DNA of 54,247 nucleotides from Verrucomicrobiota bacterium (GTDB lineage Bacteria; Chlamydiota; Chlamydiia; Chlamydiales; Rhabdochlamydiaceae): positions 1 to 54,247 of the forward strand of contig JAFEGJ010000001.1 in NCBI GenBank assembly GCA_018240015.1, in the 5' to 3' direction. Made by a program: the position numbers and the translations under genes. The notes below the pieces were generated by a model that saw only the letters and a list, made by a program, of their open reading frames with translations, was not told where the DNA came from and made no database searches. Positions 1 to 7,366 of the stretch are shown one piece after another; the stretch's first letter is position 1, and every line of letters begins with the position of its first letter.

Positions 1-58
1 AGCCGGTTGCGCACGGTTTTGCTACGCAAAACATCGCTGCTCACTTCGAGTCGCAGAC

Positions 59-80
59 GCGACACACGCAGGTGTGTCGC
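59..80. other. short perfect hairpin before tRNA-Leu
   Basis: Two 9-base arms, GCGACACAC and GTGTGTCGC, flank a 4-base loop. No T-run follows directly on either strand, so this is not a clear terminator; the A/T-rich stretch at 90-106 lies beyond it. It sits just downstream of the minus-strand tRNA-Leu and could help end or process that transcript. The rest of 1-105 shows no gene. Confidence 0.4.
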
Positions 81-105
81 TTCCTCGTCAAAAAATGGAA
101 TTTTT

Positions 106-190
106 TGCCGATGACTGGACTCGAACCAGCACTCTATCGCTAGAAGTAGATTTTGAGTCTACCGCGTCTACCAATTCCGCCACATCGGCA
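106..190 (-). tRNA. tRNA-Leu (CAA)
   Basis: An 85-base class II tRNA read on the minus strand. The acceptor arms TGCCGAT and ATCGGCA pair fully. The T-loop gives GGTTCGAGTC, and the anticodon loop CTCAAAA places CAA at 34-36, decoding UUG leucine. The variable arm is long, as expected for tRNA-Leu. CCA is not encoded. Confidence 0.93.
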
Positions 191-205
191 TAGAGAAAGA
201 GGCCA

Positions 206-235
206 AATCTATCACGGTAGGGAGGGCCTCGTCAA
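206..235 (-). promoter_or_regulatory. probable promoter of tRNA-Leu
   Basis: On the minus strand TTGACG (-35) is followed after 18 bases by TAGATT (-10), which lies 15 bases before the tRNA. The spacer also contains GAGGCC/GGCCTC arms (199-204 and 225-230) followed on the minus strand by TTTCTC, a weak terminator-like hairpin for the lipoprotein gene upstream. The two readings overlap. Confidence 0.5.
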
Positions 236-257
236 TCTTTTCGTTCCCAGGGAGACA

Positions 258-473
258 CTAATTAGTGGCTTCCCAAGGATAGGCTTCCCGGGATTTAGGA
301 CGTATAGAAGGATCGGTGTAGGTCACCTCCCCTTCCCGCCGAATAATATACTCTCCATGAGCGTTCTGCTCCCGGACTTTCTCTCGTTCAGACTTCTCTA
401 AACCGGAACATCCAGCGAGAATAAGTTGCAGAATAATAATAATTTTTTTAATTTGTGGTTTAAAGGATAACAT
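258..473 (-). CDS. small lipoprotein
   Basis: A 71-residue protein starting MLSFKPQIKK, with a short basic n-region, a hydrophobic stretch and a lipobox LAGC near residue 22. It is probably exported and lipid-modified, leaving a charged mature part of about 50 residues (SGLEKSEREKV ... TYTDPSIR). I do not recognise the family. A longer frame runs to 551, but the added residues are charged and would ruin the signal peptide, so the ATG at 473 is chosen. Its start codon overlaps the divergent start of atoC within the tetranucleotide CATG, and no Shine-Dalgarno sequence is visible upstream. Its function is unknown. Confidence 0.65.
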   Translation of the reverse strand: MLSFKPQIKKIIIILQLILAGCSGLEKSEREKVREQNAHGEYIIRREGEVTYTDPSIRPKSREAYPWEATN

Positions 474-1752
474 GGGTTTTACAAAAATATTGGTCCAGGA
501 GAGCCAGCGCCTCCTCGTCCGCTTTTTAGAGGACAAGAAATTAGATACCACATGGGCGAAAAATCGCCAAATGGCAATTGAGCTTCTGGAGCAGTCTCCC
601 TATGAGATAATTTTTTGCGAAGAGATCGAGGTTCTTGAAAGAGCCAAACAACTCTACCCTAAAGCCTTTGTCATCGTTGTAACCCCTTTTGCGAGTGTCG
701 AACAGGCCGTTCAGGCGATGCGTCTAGGGGCTTTTGACTATCTAACGCAGCCGGTGACCTCCGAGCTCTTAGATCAAGTCCTGGAAAGAGCTGAAGAGAG
801 TTTTTTCCGCAGCCACGTGATGCATGGTCAGAGTGGGGGCAAGATCGAGCAGATCATGGCAGAGAGCTCGGTGATGAAACATATCGTGCGCGATATCGCT
901 AAAGTATCGCAAAGTGATGCTTCGGTCTTCATCTGTGGAGAGTCAGGAACGGGCAAGGAAGTCATCGCCCACGCGATCCATACTCAATCACCAAGGGCTT
1001 TAAAGCCCTACATCAAGGTCAACTGCGCGGCCATTCCAGAAACGCTCATCGAATCAGAGTTCTTTGGACACGAGAAGGGCTCATTTACGGGAGCTCACGA
1101 GAGGAAACTGGGGCGGTTTGAGCTGGCAAGCCATGGGACGCTTCTTCTCGATGAGGTCTCGGAGATCCCTTTAAGCTTGCAGGCGAAGCTGCTGCGGGCG
1201 ATCCAAGAGCGGGAATTTGAGCGGGTAGGAGGAACGAAGACAATTGAGGTCGATGTGCGGCTGATTGCCACATCGAACCGCAATATGAAGGAAATGGTAG
1301 AGCAAAAGCTGTTCCGAGAGGATCTATATTATCGCCTCAATGTTGTCCCCATAGAGCTACCGCCCTTGAGGGAACGAAAAGAAGATATCCTAACGCTGGC
1401 CCAGTATTTCTTAGAGCGGCTGTGCGAAGAAAATCACAAGAAGCATAAAACTCTTTCTCCCGCTGCGCAGCAACATCTTTTAAGTTATCGATTCCCCGGC
1501 AACATCCGCGAACTCATCAATATTCTGGAGCGCACCGTTGTGATGGATGCGAGCGACTGCATCGAGCCCGAGCATCTTCGATTAGACAGCTGCCCCATCG
1601 TCAAGGCTCAGCCTCAGTCCCTGGTCGATATCGAAAAAAAACACATCCTTTCGACGCTAGAGAGCTTGGAACAGGATGAAAAAGCAGCTGCGAAAGTTCT
1701 CGGCATCACCTTGCGCGCACTGAGAAGCAAACTGGCAACATATAGAGTTTAA
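472..1752 (+). CDS. atoC: sigma54-dependent response regulator (NtrC/AtoC family) with degenerate receiver
   Basis: A 426-residue bacterial enhancer-binding protein. Residues 1-115 resemble a receiver, but the acidic pocket is QES instead of DD, the phospho-acceptor aspartate aligns with Glu50 (IIFCEE), and the conserved lysine is Gln93 (LTQPV); only Thr71 is kept. The AAA+ domain is intact: Walker A GESGTGKE (156-163), the sigma54-contact loop GSFTGA (203-208) and Walker B GTLLLDEVSE (222-231). A Fis-like helix-turn-helix lies at about 385-426. In Chlamydia the AtoC/CtcC protein drives the sigma54 regulon after phosphorylation by its sensor. No sensor kinase lies in this window. The ribosome site AAAGGA precedes the ATG. 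The stop overlaps that of the convergent hipT. Confidence 0.93.
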   Translation: MGFTKILVQESQRLLVRFLEDKKLDTTWAKNRQMAIELLEQSPYEIIFCEEIEVLERAKQLYPKAFVIVVTPFASVEQAVQAMRLGAFDYLTQPVTSELLDQVLERAEESFFRSHVMHGQSGGKIEQIMAESSVMKHIVRDIAKVSQSDASVFICGESGTGKEVIAHAIHTQSPRALKPYIKVNCAAIPETLIESEFFGHEKGSFTGAHERKLGRFELASHGTLLLDEVSEIPLSLQAKLLRAIQEREFERVGGTKTIEVDVRLIATSNRNMKEMVEQKLFREDLYYRLNVVPIELPPLRERKEDILTLAQYFLERLCEENHKKHKTLSPAAQQHLLSYRFPGNIRELINILERTVVMDASDCIEPEHLRLDSCPIVKAQPQSLVDIEKKHILSTLESLEQDEKAAAKVLGITLRALRSKLATYRV

Positions 1753-2675
1753 AATAACCGCTTAAAACGTGATTGCATTAGACTAAGATAGCTCGAAAGA
1801 GCTTTTTCGGATAAAAAACTGACTCTTAAAAGACTTTCCCAGGCAGGTAAGATTTTTTCAAATCGATCTTTTTCTTGCTTCAAGACATTATCATTTAGGC
1901 CAAGGCGCTCCCTTCCAAAATAGTCAAAAATATCTGCCTTTTTCAGGCTGCTTTTTTTTCCTCGAATAGGAAGAGCCAATTCTTCTTGAGCGTTTTTTAA
2001 TATGATCGTTGTATTTAAAAGATCGTAAGCAGGGCTCAATTCGATTTTTCCGTTCCTTGTGATGAGAGAGAAGTTTTTGAGGTGCATATCTTCGTTTCCT
2101 ATAAGAAAACAAAACAACGTAAGACGAAAAAATTTGAGTTTTTCTAGTACTGGAAAAGTGCAGTTTTGATCAATTACAGGGATGAGTTTTTCCATACTTG
2201 ATTCGTATTTGATGTCTCTAGACAGACCCAAAAGTTGAGCAAAATCTTCCACTGCTATTTTTTCTCCACCCTGCAACCGATCAAAACGACGAATAAAATA
2301 AGTGAAAGAGCCATCAACGTTATAAATCATTCCATGAATGGGAACCTCAATGTCAACCATTTGAGCTAGTCGCATCGTCACATCTTCGTTTTGAGGTACT
2401 TCTTCGTAGATATGATGAGGAGGTTTGAAAATATAAGTTCCTCCTTTTTCAACCATTTCAAATTGTTCTTTAGCTATATTGAGAATCACACTTAATTTTG
2501 GTTGAATTCCTTGAATTGAAATTTTGCTAGCCGATTGCATCGCTAATTCTATCTGTTCTTTAGGAGTAAAGGGAAAATCCTTCAGATTTTGAAGTGTTTT
2601 TGATAATAGATGAAGACCTTTTTCAGAATATTTATGATCTCCACATGACTCATAAGTAATGGGACATCGATTCAT
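1749..2675 (-). CDS. hipT: HipT-like toxin kinase (HipA C-terminal kinase)
   Basis: 308 residues covering the kinase body of HipA without its N-terminal subdomain. Visible motifs are SIQGIQPK (53-60; the serine-bearing glycine-rich loop region), a nucleotide-lysine candidate YIFK (81-84), the catalytic loop GNEDMHLKN (193-201, with Asp196 and Asn201) and the metal-binding SPAYDLL (Asp218). Members phosphorylate aminoacyl-tRNA synthetases (HipA acts on GltX; HipT of E. coli O127 on TrpS) and block translation. The start overlaps the stop of hipS by four bases (ATGA), so translation is coupled. The order B-S-T is that of the HipBST systems, where HipS rather than HipB neutralises the kinase. 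The actual target here is unknown. Confidence 0.9.
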   Translation of the reverse strand: MNRCPITYESCGDHKYSEKGLHLLSKTLQNLKDFPFTPKEQIELAMQSASKISIQGIQPKLSVILNIAKEQFEMVEKGGTYIFKPPHHIYEEVPQNEDVTMRLAQMVDIEVPIHGMIYNVDGSFTYFIRRFDRLQGGEKIAVEDFAQLLGLSRDIKYESSMEKLIPVIDQNCTFPVLEKLKFFRLTLFCFLIGNEDMHLKNFSLITRNGKIELSPAYDLLNTTIILKNAQEELALPIRGKKSSLKKADIFDYFGRERLGLNDNVLKQEKDRFEKILPAWESLLRVSFLSEKALSSYLSLMQSRFKRLF

Positions 2676-2983
2676 GTCATCGCCTCAACCGTAACATTTC
2701 CTACTAAATCTCCTCCAACGACAAGAAGTTGACTCATTAAATCATTACGATCGATTTTAGTTTGTCTGAGCAACCCTTCTAGCATCAAACCTTCAGGTAG
2801 GACTCCTTCAAAAAAAGGAGGAAAATGACTGTATTCATATACAAATTGCTGGGTGGGCATAGTAAGCGATACCGGAGGTCCCCGATATTGATCCAAATAT
2901 ACAAATCGATATCGCGCACCTCGAACAACTTCTTCTAAAATTCCAGCATGTATTCCGTTCACAAACACATTAGCTTTTTTCAT
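2672..2983 (-). CDS. hipS: HipS-like antitoxin (HipA N-terminal subdomain)
   Basis: 103 residues matching the HipA N-terminal subdomain 1: a beta-rich start (KKANVFVNGIHAGILEE) and the FPPFFEGVLPEGLMLEGLL segment typical of HipA_N, ending VVGGDLVGNVTVE. In ordinary HipA this part is fused to the kinase. Here it ends before a separately started kinase ORF, with overlapping start and stop codons on both sides, so it is a genuine separate gene rather than a frameshift. In HipBST systems this protein is the antitoxin that binds the kinase. It overlaps hipB by 14 bases. Confidence 0.85.
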   Translation of the reverse strand: MKKANVFVNGIHAGILEEVVRGARYRFVYLDQYRGPPVSLTMPTQQFVYEYSHFPPFFEGVLPEGLMLEGLLRQTKIDRNDLMSQLLVVGGDLVGNVTVEAMT

Positions 2984-3209
2984 GGATAAATTTCCTAAAT
3001 TCGTCTATAAGTGGTCCTTGAAATTCTAGATCGATATTCAATACTTTTAGCAACTTTAATAAGGTATCAAATCTCACACTCAGCTTACCATTTTCGATAT
3101 CAAAAACCGCTGTTTTTCCGACACCGCTTAACAAACCTAATTCTTTTTGAGTCAGCTTACCTTTTTTTCGATGATATCGGATAAGCTCTCCCACGTGTTT
3201 TTCTTCCAT
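2970..3209 (-). CDS. hipB: HipB-like transcriptional repressor
   Basis: 79 residues starting MEEKHVGELIRYHRKKGKL, a Xre-family helix-turn-helix protein (LTQKELGLLSGVGKTAVFDI, then ENGK). The upstream in-frame ATG at 3248 is rejected because those residues would be encoded by the first operator palindrome (3220-3237). The protein probably represses its own operon by binding the two palindromes upstream and augments HipS. It is followed by hipS with a 14-base overlap. Length and helix order match HipB. Confidence 0.87.
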   Translation of the reverse strand: MEEKHVGELIRYHRKKGKLTQKELGLLSGVGKTAVFDIENGKLSVRFDTLLKLLKVLNIDLEFQGPLIDEFRKFIHEKS

Positions 3210-3219
3210 AAATGCGATT

Positions 3220-3237
3220 TTACCGCTATAGCGGTAA
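3220..3237. promoter_or_regulatory. operator 1 of the hip operon
   Basis: A perfect 18-base palindrome, TTACCGCTATAGCGGTAA, starts 11 bases upstream of the hipB ATG. The centre TATAGC on the minus strand may double as a -10 element, with a weak TTGGTT 16 bases further upstream. A near-identical site lies 71 bases upstream (centre to centre). Paired inverted repeats before a Xre-type repressor are the expected form of an autoregulatory operator. Confidence 0.8.
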
Positions 3238-3287
3238 TTTTGCAACAACCAAAGTTAACGTTTTACTATTCTAGAGAAAAAACGCTA

Positions 3288-3311
3288 TTTTTACTGCTAT
3301 AGCGGTAAAAA
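3288..3311. promoter_or_regulatory. operator 2 of the hip operon
   Basis: An imperfect palindrome with half-sites TACTGC and GCGGTA around TATA, flanked by T5 and A5. It differs from operator 1 by a single mismatched pair in the core. It contains the TAG stop codon (3297-3299) of the upstream DUF115 gene, so repressor bound here could also affect read-through from that operon into hipBST. Confidence 0.75.
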
Positions 3312-4853
3312 AGCTTGTGCAGCTTCGCGAAGATACTCCCATTTTTTTTCTTCTCCTGATACATGCCGAAAGCAGTGATTGAGCGATCGATGGATAGGGG
3401 CCAAGAGGAGTTTGTAAGCGAGCTCTTCTTCCAGCTCTGTCTCATGTAGAGCACTGTGGCCTTCTCCCCGTGCTAGCTTGCCACAAAAGGCGGAGCTTCT
3501 TTTTAGACTCTGGAGAAGTTCCTCAGAAGAGACCTGAGGGAGTTTAGATCCTTTGAAGGCTTTTTCTAAGCGCTTCGCAATATCGTAGTGACCTCTTAGT
3601 TCAATGGATCCCCTCTCAAAGCCGGGAAGAGGAAGGCCTTCTTCTGACGCGTCGATAAAACGTCTGTCTTTATGTTTTTTAGCATAGGAAGACAGCGTTT
3701 TCGCCTCCATGATCCACTTGGTGAGTGTGGCAGCTCGGGTCCCGTTTTTTCCCTTACGCCAAAGCAGTTGATCGGTCACATGTTTTTCTGCTTTTAATTT
3801 TTCGAGGTCGATGCTCGCTTTTTGGTGGGCATAGTGGCGGCTGGCGCTATAGGCTAAATCCACACCGACAAGAGTAATAGGATCACACCCGAGAAAATAA
3901 GCGAGAGATACGGCCAAAGTTGTCACTGAGAGCGACTCCCTGCCCATATCGGGACCAATCGATGGCACTGTAATGCCTGCCTGATCTTCAAAATAGGCCT
4001 CTAAGGGCCCTCCCGTTCCCGTTTTAATATAACCCAAAGGACCTTGAAAGAGCTCAAATACGCGCGAAGAGAGGCGACTACCATAGAGAAACGGTGTTGT
4101 ATAAGGAACAGATCCTTTAACACAATCGTATTCACGGTCGTTGGGATCAATGGCAATCGCAAGATGGGGCTGAACACCAAAATGGTGGAGGGCGCGGATG
4201 GCAGAGCCTCCCGCGATGATCAGAGCTTCGTTTTGGATTTTTTTGAGCTGGGGGATGGCCGGCGCAAGAGAGGGCCCTGCTCCGCAGATAATGACGGGTA
4301 TTTTCTCAAAAAGCCCGCCCCAGTTATTCACCAGACAAGATTTTGGCCACTGACGCAGACTTTCCCACGTATTTTTCGCGAGCAGATGCGACTGAAGGCT
4401 CTCGGTAAAGGTCGCATGCCATAGGACCGTTTTGCGTAGCAACTTGAGGAGAAGATTTTTAGGTTTTTTCTTATGCGGCAGAGAATACAAATCGATACGA
4501 TCGACAGGAAAATCGCGGGCGCACTCTTCGAGCTCGTCATCGAGTGCTCCTGAAATGTACCGAAAATGGATCTGGGGATGTGAATGGAACTGGGCGATCT
4601 GATCTTGCATTGCACCGATTACTCCTAAATCGTCTTCAAGAACGATGAGAAGGCGCGTCGGATCGGCTTTTAACCAATCCAGAGTGATTTCGAGATGATC
4701 GGGAAGGCCAAAGAGATAAACAGCACGGGCCGTCGTACTTTTAAGAAAATCTTCCAAGAGCTGAGGATTACTTTTTGGGAGATCGGCAGGAGTATAGGGC
4801 GTCAGCGCTAAGTGAAAATCGAGGGAAGGTAGCCCTGTAGCCATATGCTCCAA
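3297..4853 (-). CDS. DUF115 (MptE/Maf-like) protein
   Basis: 518 residues. The core shows the DUF115 signature: IICGAGPSLA, then AGGSAIRALHHFGVQPHLAI and AIDPN, followed by GCDPITLVGVDLAY. This fold is shared by archaeal 6-hydroxymethylpterin pyrophosphokinase MptE and the Maf flagellin-glycosylation proteins. Both handle nucleotide-type substrates, but neither role can be assigned here. A paralogue with the same blocks lies at 5505-6860. The first ATG (4853) overlaps the upstream gene by 46 bases; the ATG at 4844 is an alternative. The stop falls inside hip operator 2. The enzymatic role is unknown. Confidence 0.8.
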   Translation of the reverse strand: MEHMATGLPSLDFHLALTPYTPADLPKSNPQLLEDFLKSTTARAVYLFGLPDHLEITLDWLKADPTRLLIVLEDDLGVIGAMQDQIAQFHSHPQIHFRYISGALDDELEECARDFPVDRIDLYSLPHKKKPKNLLLKLLRKTVLWHATFTESLQSHLLAKNTWESLRQWPKSCLVNNWGGLFEKIPVIICGAGPSLAPAIPQLKKIQNEALIIAGGSAIRALHHFGVQPHLAIAIDPNDREYDCVKGSVPYTTPFLYGSRLSSRVFELFQGPLGYIKTGTGGPLEAYFEDQAGITVPSIGPDMGRESLSVTTLAVSLAYFLGCDPITLVGVDLAYSASRHYAHQKASIDLEKLKAEKHVTDQLLWRKGKNGTRAATLTKWIMEAKTLSSYAKKHKDRRFIDASEEGLPLPGFERGSIELRGHYDIAKRLEKAFKGSKLPQVSSEELLQSLKRSSAFCGKLARGEGHSALHETELEEELAYKLLLAPIHRSLNHCFRHVSGEEKKWEYLREAAQAFLPL

Positions 4854-5488
4854 CTATAAGGTTTTTTCGCTAATTCAAAAAGCTCGTTTTCCGCAGGGGT
4901 CTTAGGTTCGGGAATATCTATCTTGGATCTGAAATGCTCTACCAGCACTTTTAAGAGCATTTTCGTCCTCCATCGCTGGACATAGACCTGTGCTGTCCAT
5001 TGAATAGTCCATTCAGACAAAGTATATTCGTAACGCCCCCCGCGAACATAAGTATTTTTGTAATGGTTGAGGAGGGTGTCATATTTCCATGTTTTAAATT
5101 CTTTTAATGCTTGTTTTTCCGCCGAGCTGAATACGCTTGAGAGTTCACTCAACGAAAGGGTTTTCAATTCTTCAGGAATGTTTCCTTTCCCTAGAGCATA
5201 CGAAACCACTTGATTTTTGGGATCCTGCGGTTTTTTTGCTCGCCTATAAAGTTGATAAACGTTCCAAATGATCTTTATTTTCATCAGAGTGGGTTTCAGT
5301 CGAGGATACAGCGCCCACACACAACCTATAAAAATCAGACTGCCTATAAGGATCGGGGTATTTTGTTTTGAAAAAACTTTAGGAAGTTGCGTCCGAAAGA
5401 TGTTTTCAGTACATCGGTAGAGTTCCTGAGTAGAGGGAATAGAAAATGCTCTCCAAGTAAAATTTGGAAAAACCGAATCGACTCGCAT
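4808..5488 (-). CDS. single-pass membrane protein, unknown
   Basis: 226 residues with one clear hydrophobic helix at about 45-61 (ILIGSLIFIGCVWALY), followed by a basic juxtamembrane region (RLKPTLMKIK) and a mostly helical, charged and tryptophan-rich domain. I do not recognise the family. It lies between the two DUF115 paralogues and overlaps the downstream one by 46 bases, so it is probably translated from the same mRNA. It may act with the DUF115 proteins, but that is inferred from position only. Confidence 0.7.
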   Translation of the reverse strand: MRVDSVFPNFTWRAFSIPSTQELYRCTENIFRTQLPKVFSKQNTPILIGSLIFIGCVWALYPRLKPTLMKIKIIWNVYQLYRRAKKPQDPKNQVVSYALGKGNIPEELKTLSLSELSSVFSSAEKQALKEFKTWKYDTLLNHYKNTYVRGGRYEYTLSEWTIQWTAQVYVQRWRTKMLLKVLVEHFRSKIDIPEPKTPAENELFELAKKPYSWSIWLQGYLPSIFT

Positions 5489-5504
5489 AAAAAATTTAGA
5501 AACC

Positions 5505-6860
5505 TTAAGTTTTTGCCATCAAACGTTGTATCAAATCGGTAAAGAATAACATTTGATGCAGGAATAGTCCAGGAGAACCCTCGGGGTTGTGCCGAGACAG
5601 TGGAAATTTCCAAATCTCCCAGATAGGAGCCAAAGTTGTCTTGTAGGCAAGCTCTTGCTCAAGGTCGCTATGGAGAAGTGCGATAGTACCGCTTTGGTCG
5701 GGAGTTTGGGGGAAAATAGCTTTCATTTCTGCGATGATGTTTTGGATGAGGGAAAGAGAGCGTCCCAAACTTTCCATGACAAGTGTGGGAGGGAAAAGAG
5801 GGGGTTTGGGAAGTTCAGGGAGCTTTGGCAAGGTAATTTCAGGGAGTGTATAGGAGCCAAAACGGATCCCTTCGATGGGGAGTCCTTCGGAAAGCGTTAG
5901 CCACGTGCGGTCCGAGTGTTTTTTGGCGGTCTCGGAGAGCCAGGCGGCCGCACGGATCCAGTCGGGACGGGTCAAACGGCCTTGATATTCGATGAAATTT
6001 CCCTCGTTTTTGATACCGCCGGCGTACATCTGCGCAGGAGTGCCAGAAAGATCCATGCCGACCAGAATAATGGGATTACATCCCAGGGCTAGCGCTGTGG
6101 CAACGCCGCAGGTGCCGACGGTCCATCCTCCATCGAAAATCTCTGTGTGCCCTTGCGCCCATGTTTCTAGGGGAAAATTGCCTGTGGCGGGAAGAAGGAG
6201 TTTAGGACCGGTGATTTTTTGGACAACGGCATGAGAGGTCCTGAGCTGGACAAATGTCGGAAGCGGATTGGGACTTGTCCTTAGGAAGGAATGATTGGGG
6301 TTGGGATCCACGTGGAGATTGAAATGGGGTGTGATAGACAGGCGCCTGAGCGCTTCAGTGGCAGCTCCTCCGGCAAACAGGAGGCTATTTTTTTGGGCCG
6401 ATTTTAAAAAATCGACGTGGTGCGCAAGGGAGGGACCGGCACCGCAAACGACAGCGGGAATATTTTTATAAGCACCAAACAACGCTCTCGCATCGAGAAG
6501 CGGTTCAGCTAAATTTTTAAGGACATTGCGCGTGAGGGTCTCTCCTTGGTCGGCAAAATCCGAGGCAAAAAGCTGGATCTCACCGGAGATTTGTTTGAGC
6601 TCGTCCATGATGTCTTCGCCGCCGGACCGCGCCTCTTGAAAAGAGAGGGAAACAAAGAGATTACTCCAGGCAATTTTGCGAAGGATATCGTAGCGATTTT
6701 GCTCATTGACGATGAAAAGGCGCAGCTTTTCAGACTGCGGAACATGCATGAGTAGCTGCGGATCTGTGTCGATGAAGACGAGATTTTTTTTCCTTTCTTT
6801 TTCGGCGAGCTTGGGATCCCAGCCAAAAATGCATGTTGCTTTATCCATGGAGTTCCTCAT
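5505..6860 (-). CDS. DUF115 (MptE/Maf-like) protein, paralogue
   Basis: 451 residues with the same blocks as the protein at 3297-4853: AVVCGAGPSLA, AGGAATEALRRL, HVDPNPN and ALGCNPIILVGMDLSG. The two differ strongly elsewhere, so the duplication is old. The ATG at 6848 (MDKATCIFGW) is an alternative start; the longer frame overlaps the upstream nuclease-like gene by 20 bases. Two such genes flanking one membrane protein suggest a sugar-nucleotide or nucleoside-modification function at the envelope, which remains inference. Confidence 0.78.
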   Translation of the reverse strand: MRNSMDKATCIFGWDPKLAEKERKKNLVFIDTDPQLLMHVPQSEKLRLFIVNEQNRYDILRKIAWSNLFVSLSFQEARSGGEDIMDELKQISGEIQLFASDFADQGETLTRNVLKNLAEPLLDARALFGAYKNIPAVVCGAGPSLAHHVDFLKSAQKNSLLFAGGAATEALRRLSITPHFNLHVDPNPNHSFLRTSPNPLPTFVQLRTSHAVVQKITGPKLLLPATGNFPLETWAQGHTEIFDGGWTVGTCGVATALALGCNPIILVGMDLSGTPAQMYAGGIKNEGNFIEYQGRLTRPDWIRAAAWLSETAKKHSDRTWLTLSEGLPIEGIRFGSYTLPEITLPKLPELPKPPLFPPTLVMESLGRSLSLIQNIIAEMKAIFPQTPDQSGTIALLHSDLEQELAYKTTLAPIWEIWKFPLSRHNPEGSPGLFLHQMLFFTDLIQRLMAKT

Positions 6861-7203
6861 AAGTAGGGAAATGATCTAGAGTGGGGCGCAAAAACATTTG
6901 ATCGGCGCTCACCAGCGCCAAATACGGCGCGTTAAAGCTCGCGTTATAGCCGACAACTTGATCAAAAGCCGCGCTGCTTAACTTTTCAGCTTTGCATTCC
7001 ACGAGTAGGAGAGGCTGGAAAGCGCGAGAATAGACCAAAATATCGATCCGGCGCAGCATCTGAGGTACTTCTTTTTCCACGGCGATATATTCCCTCGGGT
7101 AGCCTAGTTCATGGATCATCTTGTGGATCCACTGTTGTCTTACGATCTCCTCGGGAGTGGCAGCCACCCATTTGGAGCGGACAGGGTCGAAAACTTTTTG
7201 CAT
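6841..7203 (-). CDS. HSDR_N-like (type I restriction R-subunit N-terminal) nuclease-fold protein
   Basis: 120 residues. The segment RRIDILVY ... LLLVECKAEK gives the D-(x)n-ExK arrangement of the PD-(D/E)XK nuclease fold, followed by a helix with QVVGYN, as in HSDR_N_2 proteins. The start MQKVFDPVRSKWVAATPEE and the helix after it (EIVRQQWIHKMIHELGYP) fit that family. There is no helicase or methylase partner nearby, so this is a stand-alone small protein and not a restriction system. It overlaps the downstream DUF115 gene. Similar orphan proteins occur in several phyla; their role is unknown. Confidence 0.75.
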   Translation of the reverse strand: MQKVFDPVRSKWVAATPEEIVRQQWIHKMIHELGYPREYIAVEKEVPQMLRRIDILVYSRAFQPLLLVECKAEKLSSAAFDQVVGYNASFNAPYLALVSADQMFLRPTLDHFPTYEELHG

Positions 7204-7214
7204 TAGACCTCTTA

Positions 7215-7358
7215 CGTAACCTACCAGCGCGCTTGGCTTGTGGCGGCTTGAATCTTTTTTATTTTTTGCCTCACCAATAGATATTCAGCTATTAGTTTCG
7301 GCAAAAAATAAAAAATCTTCTTCGCCGGCACTGCGCCATTCATCGCTGGCAGGTTACG
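7215..7358. repeat. long imperfect palindrome 1 (144 nt)
   Basis: The outer arms GTAACCTACCAGCG and CGCTGGCAGGTTAC differ at one position. Inner arms share TTTTTTATTTTTTGCC with its complement GGCAAAAAATAAAAAA, and the centre AATAG/CTATT closes the structure. It fills the gap between hpf and the HSDR_N-like gene, both on the minus strand. It may be a structured terminator, a miniature element or a folded RNA; no gene is visible here. Confidence 0.75.
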
Positions 7359-7366
7359 CAAGCGGT

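Noticed and set aside
258..551. Longer N-terminus for the lipoprotein
   Set aside because: The extra residues are charged and would precede the signal peptide; they are antisense to atoC.
1749..2983. Possible frameshifted single hipA
   Set aside because: The two parts have clean overlapping start and stop codons (ATGA), and the split falls exactly where HipS and HipT are separated in HipBST systems.
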